Shown piece by piece: positions 29,106-38,862 of a stretch of DNA of 64,000 nucleotides. Made by a program: the position numbers and the translations under genes. Each line of letters opens with the position of its first letter. The stretch's first letter is position 1. Source of the DNA: Rhynchopus sp. YZ270_cl-10 (lineage: Eukaryota > Euglenozoa > Diplonemea > Diplonemida > Diplonemidae); NCBI GenBank assembly GCA_964035575.1, contig OZ037898.1, positions 992,001 through 1,056,000 on the forward strand, given 5' to 3'. Under the pieces are notes generated by a model. It made no database searches. It had not been told where the DNA came from and worked only from the letters and a program-made list of their open reading frames with translations.

Positions 29106-30386
29106 ATGTACACAACACTGCTCTTCGCTGCAGCGTGCACAGTGACGACGGGGAGATACCCTATTGCTGAAGACATTGCTGGCCTAAGGAACGCGCTTCA
29201 CCCACACCTGCCGAGACACCCTTTCCCGCAGAGCCTTGAAACGGTCGAACCTCTCTACGTGCGTCCCAAGGAGTCGTGCGAGAACAACTCTGTCTCTGGG
29301 TACTGCGCGGCGTCCTTCGCTAAGGAGGCTGACTACGTTGTGTTCCCCCTCACCTCGGAGCACACTGCAGCTGCAGTCAGGTTTGCGGCACAACACAACA
29401 TTTGTCTTGTTGGCCACATTGTACCTGGGTGTGTCGGATCGCTTCTCCTGGAGACGGTGCTGCTTCGCTCCCGCGGGGAGGATCTTGAGAATCATTTGAA
29501 TCTGGGATACCCTACACTCTCCTTTGGATCAGGAGCTACCTCGCGGGATGCAAGCGAGCATGCAGCCTCATTGAACTGCCAGGTCGCACTCAGCTATGAT
29601 ATGACCGCAGGGCTTGCAGAGTGGATCTTCTCTGGTGGACCTGGCCCCCTCGCACCTTCTCTTGGTCTTGGGGTGGACAACCTTCTTGCTGTCGACGCGG
29701 TGCTGCTCTCAGGGGAAGTCATTCATGCCACCGAGAGCAACGAATACGCAGCTCTGCTCGCTACCCTTCGTGGTGGTGGTGGTGGTGCTGTGGTCACAAC
29801 CCTGTACGTTCGGGCGCATAAGGCACCGCAGAACGGCTATGTAGTGGTCAGTGGGAGTCTTAGTGGTGATCTGTGCGAGGATTCGCTGACTACGGTGCTC
29901 TCAGAATACGCGGATTTTGCGTTGTCCCTCGGGTTGAACACTTCATTGAGTGCGGAGGTTGTGGTGGAGGAGGGGGTGTGCGCGAAGTGGAGGTTTGGTG
30001 TGGTTGCCGTCACGAATGATGCAGGAATCGGAAGCCCTGATGTAGGGACCACCGTCGAGGTGCTGGCAAAGCTTGGGATGGGCCCTCGGATGGCTCCGGT
30101 GAAGGAGCTTCATTCTACAGCGGGATATTATTTTAAGACGGCTGCCGCGACTGCGGGGGTATCGGTCGCAAGGAGACACCTCCACGAACTCATTGACGTT
30201 GTCCTCTCAAAATCCGCACTCTGCGTGGGAACCTGTGTGTACACCCTGCGTCAGGCGCTGACTGGGAACCTTGGTTCTCCAGAAGGGGTGGAGGCTGTGG
30301 CGTCGCCTCTTCATAACAACCTTGCGCTGTTCACAACAACGGAACTGACGCAGGAAGAACTGAACGGATTTGGGTTTGACGTCTGA
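29106..30386 (+). CDS. Secreted FAD-linked oxidase of the PCMH/berberine-bridge type, 426 residues
   Basis: The ATG at 29106 begins a signal peptide (MYTTLLFAAACTVTTG), directly after a splice acceptor. The FAD-binding PCMH domain shows YVVFPLTSEHTAAAVRFAAQ, LVGHIVPGCVGSLLLET, a position like GSGATSRD, then GLGVDNLLAVDAVLLSGEVI and LRGGGGGAVVTTLYVRAH, all in the order seen in BBE-like oxidases. The C-terminal substrate domain is about 180 residues and lacks an obvious BBE C-terminal motif. At 426 residues it is shorter than the usual 480-560. The loop before GLGVDN reads SGGPGPLAPS, where most relatives have GGGH. Probably an extracellular oxidase of sugars or small alcohols; substrate unknown. 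Confidence 0.82.
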   Translation: MYTTLLFAAACTVTTGRYPIAEDIAGLRNALHPHLPRHPFPQSLETVEPLYVRPKESCENNSVSGYCAASFAKEADYVVFPLTSEHTAAAVRFAAQHNICLVGHIVPGCVGSLLLETVLLRSRGEDLENHLNLGYPTLSFGSGATSRDASEHAASLNCQVALSYDMTAGLAEWIFSGGPGPLAPSLGLGVDNLLAVDAVLLSGEVIHATESNEYAALLATLRGGGGGAVVTTLYVRAHKAPQNGYVVVSGSLSGDLCEDSLTTVLSEYADFALSLGLNTSLSAEVVVEEGVCAKWRFGVVAVTNDAGIGSPDVGTTVEVLAKLGMGPRMAPVKELHSTAGYYFKTAAATAGVSVARRHLHELIDVVLSKSALCVGTCVYTLRQALTGNLGSPEGVEAVASPLHNNLALFTTTELTQEELNGFGFDV

Positions 30387-30397
30387 AAAGAATTATA

Positions 30398-30428
30398 GTG
30401 GAAAACACTAATACAACCAAGGTTTCAA
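30398..30428 (+). repeat. Repeat A, internally deleted
   Basis: GTGGA joins directly to ACACTAATACAACCAAG; the hairpin part is missing. It lies 12 nt after the oxidase stop codon. Confidence 0.55.
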
Positions 30429-31094
30429 AGAAGAAAACTTCCTTTTTTTTTTTCAGGGTCGGGCGAACGTCTCTTCCTTCCGTGGTACATCATCTTCGAC
30501 TATCGACCCCTATTTATCCACCCAGTTGGGTACTTTAGGTACGTTGTCGAATAACAAACAAAAAAAAAACGTCTCAAAAAAAAAAAAATGGATTTCCCTC
30601 CTTACTGCAGATGTACTGCACTGTTTCAACGTCTTTCTTTTTATTCCATCATGATGTATTTTAACTGCATTTCAACTTTCTCTTTGTACGTCTCTTACAA
30701 AAGAGCTAGGAAGAGGTTGTATGGGATGGGGGGGTGTGGGTGAGGGAGAAACACGTCTTCCATGAGAAATGTCGTCAAAATAGATAGGGTTGTTGGGGTG
30801 TTTAATTAAGGTGGCTTGCCTCATAATTTTGTGATCTTTTTTTTGTTTTTTTTTTTTTTTGCTCGGATTTTATTTTCTTCTATTTTTTCTCGATGTAATG
30901 CGCGCGAAAAGCACAAAAAAAATTCGTCTTGATGTTTCTGATCCTTTTGATTTATTATTTATGTGTTTCTGTTTTGTTTTGTTTTGTTTGACAAAAAAAA
31001 AAAAAATATTTATGCGGTTTTTTGTTGTTGTTTAGTTTAGAGATGGATTTGCCAGCTCCTTCTAAGAGTCGCACTCATCTTTCACTTTTTTCTT

Positions 31095-31274
31095 GTCACC
31101 TCATGCAATGAAAGGAGGAAATAGAAACAAATCATTTTGAACACACTTTGCGGTTCTAGGGAAGAAACCGTGCTGCAGAAGCCACTCCTCACCACAACAG
31201 GTCGAGGTGGTGTGCGTTTCATCACAATCTCTCCCATGGGTTTCATCGTGTCATGAGTGATAAGTTTCTATTTT
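31095..31274. repeat. Repeat H, copy 2
   Basis: CCTCATGCAATGAAAGGAGG at the left, GTTTCTATTTTC at the right; same order of internal boxes as 26416-26590. Confidence 0.65.
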
Positions 31275-31360
31275 CTTTTCTTTTTTTCCCCTAGTTGACA
31301 AACGTTGTTCATTTCCTACGTCCCCAGTGGCGTTTGCATTCCTCTTTTCTCTTTCATATA

Positions 31361-31410
31361 AGGTGACTAAGCAACGGGAGGCTTCGGGTCATCTTATGAA
31401 CTTTTCTTTA
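31361..31410 (+). repeat. Repeat D copy (loop AACGGGAG)
   Basis: AGGTGACTAAGCAACGGGAG, GCTTCGGGTCATCTTATGAA. Confidence 0.6.
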
Positions 31411-31594
31411 TTTGCTTTTTATCTACACCCCTTTGCTTCAGTTAATACCGGTTTCGACGGATCTAGCCCTTTATTTGACACTCAATTTTTTAGTTTTAAA
31501 GGTTTAAGGTTATACAAATGACTACAAGCAGATGAGGCTGAGGTCTTACTAACCTTTCTTTTTTGTTCTCTTTTTAAACATTTTTGTTTTGTTC

Positions 31595-31691
31595 CATCTG
31601 ATTTTTACTCCGCGTATAGGCACGTAAAGGCTGGGAAAAATGGGTGGGGTTTGGCCTATACGGGCCTTTACGCGGGGTAAAAATCAGGTGG
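31595..31691. mobile_element. 97-bp foldback element
   Basis: CCATCTGATTTTTACTCCGC with CACGTAAAGGC on the left; GGGCCTTTACGCGGGG and TAAAAATCAGGTGG on the right. Confidence 0.55.
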
Positions 31692-31981
31692 ATTGTTGCA
31701 TCAAATCAAATAAAAAAAAGATGTGGATGTATCTTGAAAAGAACGTCCTTTTTGTACTTTTTTTTCTCTCCTTTTGATTTGAAAGTATGAACCTTTTCAT
31801 CTTTGATATCGTCGCAGGAATACAATATGTGGAGGATACCACACGATAATTCTATTATGTCCGAAAAATAACATTCTACTCAGATTTCCATCCAATAAGT
31901 TAACGCTTGTTGGGATCTGAGCGGGATGCACGTTTTTATCTTGCGACACTTTATGTGATCATTTTTTTATTTTTTTTTTTT

Positions 31982-32030
31982 GGTGGCTAAGCGCGAGAGG
32001 CTTAGGTTCATCATTACCTTACTTTTCTTT
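31982..32030 (+). repeat. Repeat D copy (loop GCGAGAG)
   Basis: GGTGGCTAAGCGCGAGAGGC, then TTAGGTTCATC and a TTTTCTTTT tail. Confidence 0.55.
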
Positions 32031-32082
32031 TCCCTTCTTCCTCCGCGTCTTTTTTTTTTTTTTTGCCGGAAGAACACAGTTA

Positions 32083-32290
32083 CAGTGAGTCGCAATTTTA
32101 CGGGAGGGGTGACTTAATTAAGGGGTGCGTCCCTTCTGCATATCCCAGCGGAAGTGACACCTCAATGGGTTCCCGCCCCGTAAAAGTTTGGAGGTGCGAG
32201 ATTATCGCAAAATGTAAAAAAAAAAAGTCAATTTTACGTTTGATATTGGGTACACCCTGACATTGGACATCACAAATGTGCGACTCACTG
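32083..32290. mobile_element. 208-bp element with 12-bp inverted ends
   Basis: CAGTGAGTCGCA at 32083 and TGCGACTCACTG ending 32290. Also internal TTTTACGGG/CCCGTAAAA boxes. No clear target duplication. Confidence 0.5.
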
Positions 32291-33090
32291 TGGATTATCA
32301 AAAATAAATAGAGACGAAAATCAATGTGTCCTTTTGGTGATAGCCTAGCAGGGCCGCTGGCAGAGGGACTCAGCAGAAGGCTATGTCATCAACTAGGAGA
32401 GGACGCGTCGTCTCAATCTAAACAAATCTTTTTTTTTTTTTTTTTTTTTTTTGTCAGCTTTCTGCTCTGTTCACCCAAAGAAGGAGAAAGCATTGGGATT
32501 GGATATCCATCACTGCAATTTCGTGAGTCACTCCCCGATCACTCTCGGAATGCATTTTTTTCCCCCTTCTTTGAACAACCACGTTTCAGTGATGACTGTC
32601 TATATGACACGCTGCACTAAGAAATTATCAAAAAAAAAAAAAAAAAAACAATCTTCTTTGGGTACAAAAAAACGTGATGTTCGTTTTTTTACCCATCTAA
32701 GTTTAAGTATGCCTTCATTGTTATTTCATAACCTTGCTTCGGAAGGATATTTTTTTTCTTTGTTGAAATCAAAAAGAAAAACTTCGAAATCAAATCATAT
32801 GATGAAATGTGATTAGCGCGTTATTTGTTTTTCTTCTGTTCTCTGTATAAAAGAGATGTGATGAATCTGTATAACGTCTTTGTAATTTCTCTTTTGAATT
32901 ATAAAAAAAAATTGAGTACGTTCAGTGCACCCCCCGTATCACACCTTCTATTCAGTAAATGAAATTATTGTATTTGGAAGTCGAAGGTTGAAAAATTGTG
33001 TACGTAGTACACATATTTTCACATTCGATCGATTGAAAGGAAGCACTGAAGTATGTTACAAAAAAAAAAGAAGAACCCTCCCCAGTCAAA

Positions 33091-33116
33091 GTGACTAAAC
33101 ACGATTCATTTTACAG
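33091..33116 (+). repeat. Repeat D fragment
   Basis: GTGACTAAACACG followed by ATTCATTTTACAG. Confidence 0.35.
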
Positions 33117-33462
33117 TTTTTTTTGTGTGTTTTTTTTTTCTCTGTTCGTTTCCAAATTACCTCTTTTAGTATCTATCCAAACAAAAGGAGGTTTTTTTTT
33201 GAAAAACGTAAAACAAAAAAAATAAGAGGTCTGGCTAACTGCCTCACCCGTGTCAAATTATTTGGAACCCAATAGCATAAAAAAAGGGGGGTTTTTTTTT
33301 ATCCCATCCATGTCTCATGTCATAACCCAGTTGAAGGGTAGGTGGGAGTATCTCTGTACCTGCCTTTCTCGCTTTCTGTTCCATTTTTTCTGTTGATTTT
33401 TTGTTTTTTTTGGTGTCGCGGCTTGCGTTCAGCTTATGAAACAGCTATTTTTTTTAGTGTCT

Positions 33463-33506
33463 GCGTCCACCCGATGGTTAGACGCTTTACGCTTTCGACT
33501 TCCCTT
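33463..33506 (+). repeat. Repeat E fragment, diverged
   Basis: GTCTGCGTCCACCCGATGG then ACGCTTTCGACTTC, comparable to the 3' part of 48494-48577. Confidence 0.35.
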
Positions 33507-33758
33507 TTTTTTTTATCGCATATAATTACAACACACACACAGAAAACAGGCCAAACACCCCAAAGTGCCGTTTATTACCCTTTTATTATTATCCTTCCCA
33601 CCCACCCCAAAAAAAAAATACCAAGCATGCTCTAAACCCGCAAGGTAATCGTTCAAAAAAAAGGAGGGGGGATTTCTTTCGATTTTATATTTTTTGAAAT
33701 CCGCATCTTAGAGGTAACACAACGCCACACTTTTTTCACACCGTGAAAAAAAAATACA

Positions 33759-33817
33759 GTGGAGATTTGCACAACCGTGGCAACACAACCGAGGCAACTA
33801 CACTACTCCAACAATTT
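33759..33817 (+). repeat. Repeat B, copy 2
   Basis: GTGGAGATTTGCACAACCGT, then GGCAACACAACC and CACTACTCCAACAATTT. Confidence 0.75.
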
Positions 33818-33969
33818 TTTTCAAAAATGAAAGCCGTTGTTTCACTAGGCAATAATCACCTCAATCTTTTCTTTTTCATTTACGCCCACTTTTACCCAAA
33901 ACCCCCCTCTCTCAGGCCAAATCTACACACAGCGGCCAAAAAAACCCATTTTTTTTCCCCCGAAAAACA

Positions 33970-36900
33970 ATGGATCGACAGCGAGATACTGACGTGCCAG
34001 AATGTGGTACCTCCGTTGCCTCCTTGACAAAGATTAAGATCGCTGTGGTGCGTATGGGGGGTATTGCACCGCATCTCTACAAAAGCCTGTTTACGATGCT
34101 GTCGGACGTACGCTGCGTGCGGATAGCGGACATTGCAGAGCTGAGAGCACCGCAATACCAAGCAGACGACTCTTCATTTGCCCTCTCCATGACCAGAGGG
34201 GTCTTCGACCTGGAGTACGTCAGCGACACCCAGGTGAACCCTTACTCAAACCTCTTCGCCTCAAAGAAGGTCTCCGCCATCTTCATCCTGGTGCACGCCA
34301 GAGCACAATCCGCTACCGAGCTTGCCGCCATTCTAAAGCAATTCAAGGAGTTGCAAAAGGAGTATCAACAAGCGGTGTGCTTTCTTATCAACCCCACAGA
34401 ACAGACGCAAGCACAAAACATCGACCCTGCGATTGTCAAAAGTGTGAGGTTTATTCCGATGCAGAACATCGATAGAACCAGAGGCGTTATGTTGGTATTG
34501 GTGCATGAGTTTTTGAGTGGATATGTACAGAATATTCATCACATCATGACGACACCCGGTGCGCGGGCGGGGGTGGCGTTGACGACACATTTTGACACAG
34601 CACCTGGGGGGCATGCAAGGTCTCCTTCGGGGTTGAGCTCTGCAGGGTCCTCTCCTGCGTTGGGGTCGGGGGCAAGTGCGAGCGCGCTCTCGACAGCGTT
34701 GGGAAACTTTGCTGGAGATTCTCGCAATCGTCGTGAGGATCGCAATGCGGCGCGTCTCTTGAAATGGTTTGGTGATTGTTGCATGCAGTTGTCCGACTTT
34801 AAGAGTGCGCAGTCGTATTACCGTTCCGCCATTTCCGCGCTTGAAAAGGTGGGTGACGCCCTGTGGCAGGCGGCAGCTCTCGAATGTCTAGCGTGCTCTG
34901 TGTTTTTTCATAGAGTCTCCTTCTTTGCTGGGGTAGGCACGCCGTCGTCGGAGCAGGCGGCCAACACCGAGTACACCTCGGATGAGCAGTGGATGCTTGT
35001 TGTGGTGGAGAAGTACTCCGATGCGTTGCTGTTGTATGAAGGGGCGGGGTGCGATACGTTGTACGTCGAGGCTGGGATACGTCTCGCGACGCTGCTGATT
35101 CTGCTCAACCAGAACCGTCAACAGGTGATCAACGTGGTCTTCGCTGTGGAAGAGAAGACGGTCCACCTGCACGACCGCAACATGGTTTTGATACGCCTCG
35201 CAAAACTCTGTATTGCCATTGGCTGCCGTCGCCGTGCTGTTTACCTCCTCCGCGAAGCAGGGAAAAACGCAGAAACCCGTCAAAATTGGTCGCAAGCCCT
35301 CGCAGCATATGTGCCTGCTCTTCGCCTGACGCATGTTCCGCTGTCTCTTAATGGGGCAAGGTTCAAGATGCATGGTGCAGAGGAAGAAGAAAAGATTCCG
35401 CTAAAATGTGATGAAAAGTCGCCTCGAGGCTGTCGTACGCAAGTGGCCTTTGAAGAGAAGAAGGAGGAAGGAGGTGCGCGGCTGGAGCGGCGGGCCAGCT
35501 CAGTGGTGGGGGGGAGGTTGCTGAGGGGGGAGCGGGCGTCGCTGAGCTGTGCGAATCTGAAGGAGCATTCCCCACTGTCGCAGACGCAGTCACCGACTCA
35601 GGTGCAGGCTCAGATGGCGCAGACGCAGTCGCAGATGCCTCTGTCTCGCGGCGGGCTGGCGGCACAGAGCAGCCCTAATCTGTTGCGCCCACCGCCAGCC
35701 GCATGGTCCTCAACATCGCCCTCAGCATCGCATCTGGATGACGACGACATGGGGAACACACTCTCCCGCACTGCGTCTGCCTCCGTGCTGCTCGGCAACG
35801 TCAACTTCTCGCTCTCCTCCACAGTCGTCTCCGCCATCGCGAAGAACGCAGGCTCGTCCAAAACACAGAACCTCTCCCTCTACGAGATGGTCCTCGAAGG
35901 GCTCAACAACGCAGGCGGCGCGTACGGCGGTGCAGGCCAGGCGTCTAACTACTACCAAAGCACGTCAGAGTTTTACAAAGGCTCTGGTGGCTCCGGCGGC
36001 AACGGCAACGAAGACGTAGAAGCAACTGACAAGACGTTCCCCCAGGTGGGCACACAGAAGGGGTGGGATGTGGTGCAGTACATCCTCCTCAAGCATGTCA
36101 TTGCGGTGACCTGCAAGATAGCGGAGACGCTGAAGAACCCGATATTGCTGCACCAGGTTACGATGCACACGATGTCTGCGTATTCGCACATTGCGGAGGG
36201 AAACTTTCTTGTGAAGAGTCTGCACAGTCTCTCAGAGCTGACTGCGGAGTGCAAATTTGTCAACACTAACGATGCTGCGCTTATGACCTCCGCCTCAAGC
36301 GCGGCCACCAAGAACAGCCAGAAGAGCTACAACCTGTCGCCCACCTTTGGCGTGACGTTGCGCATCCTGCCCCTCCCGCCACACCTCGCACCCATGCTTC
36401 ATGAGGTGCAGAAGGGAAAGGGCACGTCGGTCTTCTCATTCAATCCGTACCTCTTGAAGAAGAAGTCTCATTCGAACCTGATGTGGGTGGCAGGGGAGAC
36501 AGGGCAGCTGCAGGTGTCCCTTCATTCGACCGTCGGTCTTGACCTGCTTGCGTGCAGGGTTGGTGTTCGTATTGAGGGTGAAACCGATACGGGGAAGAGA
36601 ACGTATGGTTTGGTCGCAGGGCGTGTGTTCTCGAGGCAGAATGTTGCGATACCGGCTCGTTCGTCGACGGATCCGACTGTGGGGATCCAGCCTGCGCATC
36701 CAGGGAAGTTGACAGTGACGCATGTTGAGGTGACGTTGGAGATGGAGTCGCGCGAGCTGCCGCAGATTCTTCTCAAGGTGGTGCCACCGTTGGTGATCAA
36801 TGTGTCGCGGCGGCTGTCGTTGTTGCATTGTTGTCTGAAGGGGTCTCGTGAGCATTTGGTGGATCTGCAGTTGACGACAGGGCAGAGTGTGTACCTAACG

Positions 36901-38862
36901 TTGGTGCTGACGAACGCAGGCATGATCGACATCCAGGAGCTGTGCATGGAGCTGCCGCGTGGGGAGGCCTACAACGTTATGTGCGATGCTGCGCAGATCG
37001 AAGATATGCTTCCCTTGAAGCCAGGCAAGGCCATTGAGGTAGAGGTGGCTGTCACCGCCAAGCCTGCCTACACCCAGGCGTCCACGCAGCAGCTCATCTT
37101 CCCGAAACGGCCAGACTTCAAACACTACCCAGAGTCGCACGCAGAACGGCGCCACGGAAGCACCAGCGCCTCCTCCCCTCACATCACACCCCCAAGACGG
37201 CACAGCGCCAGCACACACGCTGACAAACCCCCAGACCCGGCCCTCCTCGATATCTACACTCCAGTCTTGAAGCGCGACGGAGAGAAGGCGTTCTTTATTT
37301 CAGACGTCCCTCCTAAGGTAAAGCATGTTCTTGGCGCGCGAGGAACGGATACAGTGGTTCTGAAGAAGAAGAAAAAGCTGGCGGTAGCTGTGGAGGTCCC
37401 GGAGGTGGTGCCGCCGAAGCCGTGGGAGGTGTTCTGCACGCCGTTCAAGGCGGATCGTGGTGGTGAAGGTGAAGATGGTGGAAGTGCAGCAAAGCCACCT
37501 CCGTGCCCTACATCGCCTACACCGCCACCGGTACACCCAACGCTGCCAGGGAAGGAGGAGAAGTACTCCTGCGTCACCTACGCGACACCGCTTCCAAAGG
37601 TCGACACCGAAGCACCAAAGGAACAGACCCGCTCCACACAGCGCGTCGACAGCATCAAGATCGTGTATGGGCAGAAGGTGGACGGCGACGCACCCACCCT
37701 CCTTGCGACAGAGAAGATGGACACAATCGACAGTGCCTGGGACACATATGCGACGCCGATGCGTTCCCTCACGCTCCCCCTCGCCACGGTCGTCAGCGAA
37801 GGGCTTCTTGTAGTATCCTGTGTGATGACGGAGTGCTGCCGGTTCTATGTTCTCCGCATTCTCAACAAATCCAAGCGGATTTTTAACATCCTCAACTCGC
37901 CTTATACAAGCCATAAAGTACGTCGTTCTTCGGCGGTGACACCGTTTGTCCTTCCGAAGACATTGACAGTCTCAAAGGATGCGCGTCTTGTCGCGAACTG
38001 TCCGTTGGAGTATCAGCCGGCGCCCATGAAGATCACCATCCTGCCTGCAGCGACACCCACCTCACTGTTGGTCCCGGTGCTGCAGTTTGAGGGGGAGAGC
38101 GGGGCGGGGTTTGAGAAGACCCAGAAGCTTATTTTGGATTCATTGTTCCTCCCTTGGGTGACCTACGTCGGAGGCAAGCCTGTAGAAGGGGTCGTTCCGG
38201 TCAATGCAGCTGGGCTAGCGCATGAACGGGAGATGGCGTTGCGTGCGACACACCCTCCACATAGTCCAGAACGTTTTGAAAATTTTTTCATGAAGCGACG
38301 CGGGTCTTTCACTGCAGATATAGGGACAATGACGCCTGCGGGGGAACACCTTACTCTTACCTCCCCTCCATGCGACCCGTTGAGACCTCATGAGTGTAAC
38401 GGTGATTGTCTCTCCATGGCGGTCAGTATAATGCCCGAAGGAGGTAAAGGGGAGCAAACGACCTTGAGTACTTCGACCTTTACAAAGCCGGCGTCGTTGG
38501 CACTGCCGATCCGGGTGCGTCATGTCGTGAAGGTGACGCCGAAGTGCTCGTCAGAGTTTGTTCATGGGGGGTCGAATGCAACAGAGCTGCAGGTAGGGTT
38601 TGCGCAGCATGGTACACGAGACGGATCAATTGCACCAGCTTTCCTCTCAGAGTCGGTGTTCATAGAAGGGGATATGCATTTTTCCTGCACCGGAGACACT
38701 CCCATGACCTTCACCCTCTCCCTCCACACCCCCGGCGAAACGCTGCTCCAAGTCCGCGTAGTCAGCCAATCACCTCTCGGCCCTGTCGCGCACGTCCACA
38801 CCTTCCCGCTCAACTGCGTCCACACAGACACAGATAACACTCCTCGGGCAATCAAGGTCTAA
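33970..38862 (+). CDS. TRAPPII complex subunit, Trs120/TRAPPC9 family, 1630 residues
   Basis: Subunit of the TRAPPII Rab-GEF complex at the late Golgi, where it helps activate Rab11/Ypt31-type GTPases. Single exon starting MDRQRDTDVPECGTSVASLT. The N-terminal Trs120 domain (about 20-220) shows IKIAVVRMGGIAPHLYKSLF, FDLEYVSD, LFASKKVSAIFILVHA and FIPMQNIDRTRGVMLVL. A helical TPR-like region follows: RLLKWFGDCCMQLSDFKSAQ, GDALWQAAALECLACSV and KYSDALLLYEGAG. Residues about 450-660 are a low-complexity S/Q/E-rich insert. The C-terminal half is beta-rich, with Ig-like domains (LVDLQLTTGQSVYLTLVLTN) broken by more disordered P/S/T inserts. Longer than yeast Trs120 (~1290) or human TRAPPC9 (~1150), mostly through those inserts. 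Confidence 0.88.
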   Translation: MDRQRDTDVPECGTSVASLTKIKIAVVRMGGIAPHLYKSLFTMLSDVRCVRIADIAELRAPQYQADDSSFALSMTRGVFDLEYVSDTQVNPYSNLFASKKVSAIFILVHARAQSATELAAILKQFKELQKEYQQAVCFLINPTEQTQAQNIDPAIVKSVRFIPMQNIDRTRGVMLVLVHEFLSGYVQNIHHIMTTPGARAGVALTTHFDTAPGGHARSPSGLSSAGSSPALGSGASASALSTALGNFAGDSRNRREDRNAARLLKWFGDCCMQLSDFKSAQSYYRSAISALEKVGDALWQAAALECLACSVFFHRVSFFAGVGTPSSEQAANTEYTSDEQWMLVVVEKYSDALLLYEGAGCDTLYVEAGIRLATLLILLNQNRQQVINVVFAVEEKTVHLHDRNMVLIRLAKLCIAIGCRRRAVYLLREAGKNAETRQNWSQALAAYVPALRLTHVPLSLNGARFKMHGAEEEEKIPLKCDEKSPRGCRTQVAFEEKKEEGGARLERRASSVVGGRLLRGERASLSCANLKEHSPLSQTQSPTQVQAQMAQTQSQMPLSRGGLAAQSSPNLLRPPPAAWSSTSPSASHLDDDDMGNTLSRTASASVLLGNVNFSLSSTVVSAIAKNAGSSKTQNLSLYEMVLEGLNNAGGAYGGAGQASNYYQSTSEFYKGSGGSGGNGNEDVEATDKTFPQVGTQKGWDVVQYILLKHVIAVTCKIAETLKNPILLHQVTMHTMSAYSHIAEGNFLVKSLHSLSELTAECKFVNTNDAALMTSASSAATKNSQKSYNLSPTFGVTLRILPLPPHLAPMLHEVQKGKGTSVFSFNPYLLKKKSHSNLMWVAGETGQLQVSLHSTVGLDLLACRVGVRIEGETDTGKRTYGLVAGRVFSRQNVAIPARSSTDPTVGIQPAHPGKLTVTHVEVTLEMESRELPQILLKVVPPLVINVSRRLSLLHCCLKGSREHLVDLQLTTGQSVYLTLVLTNAGMIDIQELCMELPRGEAYNVMCDAAQIEDMLPLKPGKAIEVEVAVTAKPAYTQASTQQLIFPKRPDFKHYPESHAERRHGSTSASSPHITPPRRHSASTHADKPPDPALLDIYTPVLKRDGEKAFFISDVPPKVKHVLGARGTDTVVLKKKKKLAVAVEVPEVVPPKPWEVFCTPFKADRGGEGEDGGSAAKPPPCPTSPTPPPVHPTLPGKEEKYSCVTYATPLPKVDTEAPKEQTRSTQRVDSIKIVYGQKVDGDAPTLLATEKMDTIDSAWDTYATPMRSLTLPLATVVSEGLLVVSCVMTECCRFYVLRILNKSKRIFNILNSPYTSHKVRRSSAVTPFVLPKTLTVSKDARLVANCPLEYQPAPMKITILPAATPTSLLVPVLQFEGESGAGFEKTQKLILDSLFLPWVTYVGGKPVEGVVPVNAAGLAHEREMALRATHPPHSPERFENFFMKRRGSFTADIGTMTPAGEHLTLTSPPCDPLRPHECNGDCLSMAVSIMPEGGKGEQTTLSTSTFTKPASLALPIRVRHVVKVTPKCSSEFVHGGSNATELQVGFAQHGTRDGSIAPAFLSESVFIEGDMHFSCTGDTPMTFTLSLHTPGETLLQVRVVSQSPLGPVAHVHTFPLNCVHTDTDNTPRAIKV

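Larger units (their letters stand above)
30387..33969. other. 3.6-kb gene-free stretch with repeats
   Basis: Contains partial repeat A (30398), repeat H (31095), repeat D copies (31361, 31982, 33091), foldbacks at 31595-31691 and 32083-32290, a partial repeat E (33463) and repeat B (33759). A pyrimidine tract with AG at 33914-33915 precedes the next gene by 54 nt. Confidence 0.7.
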
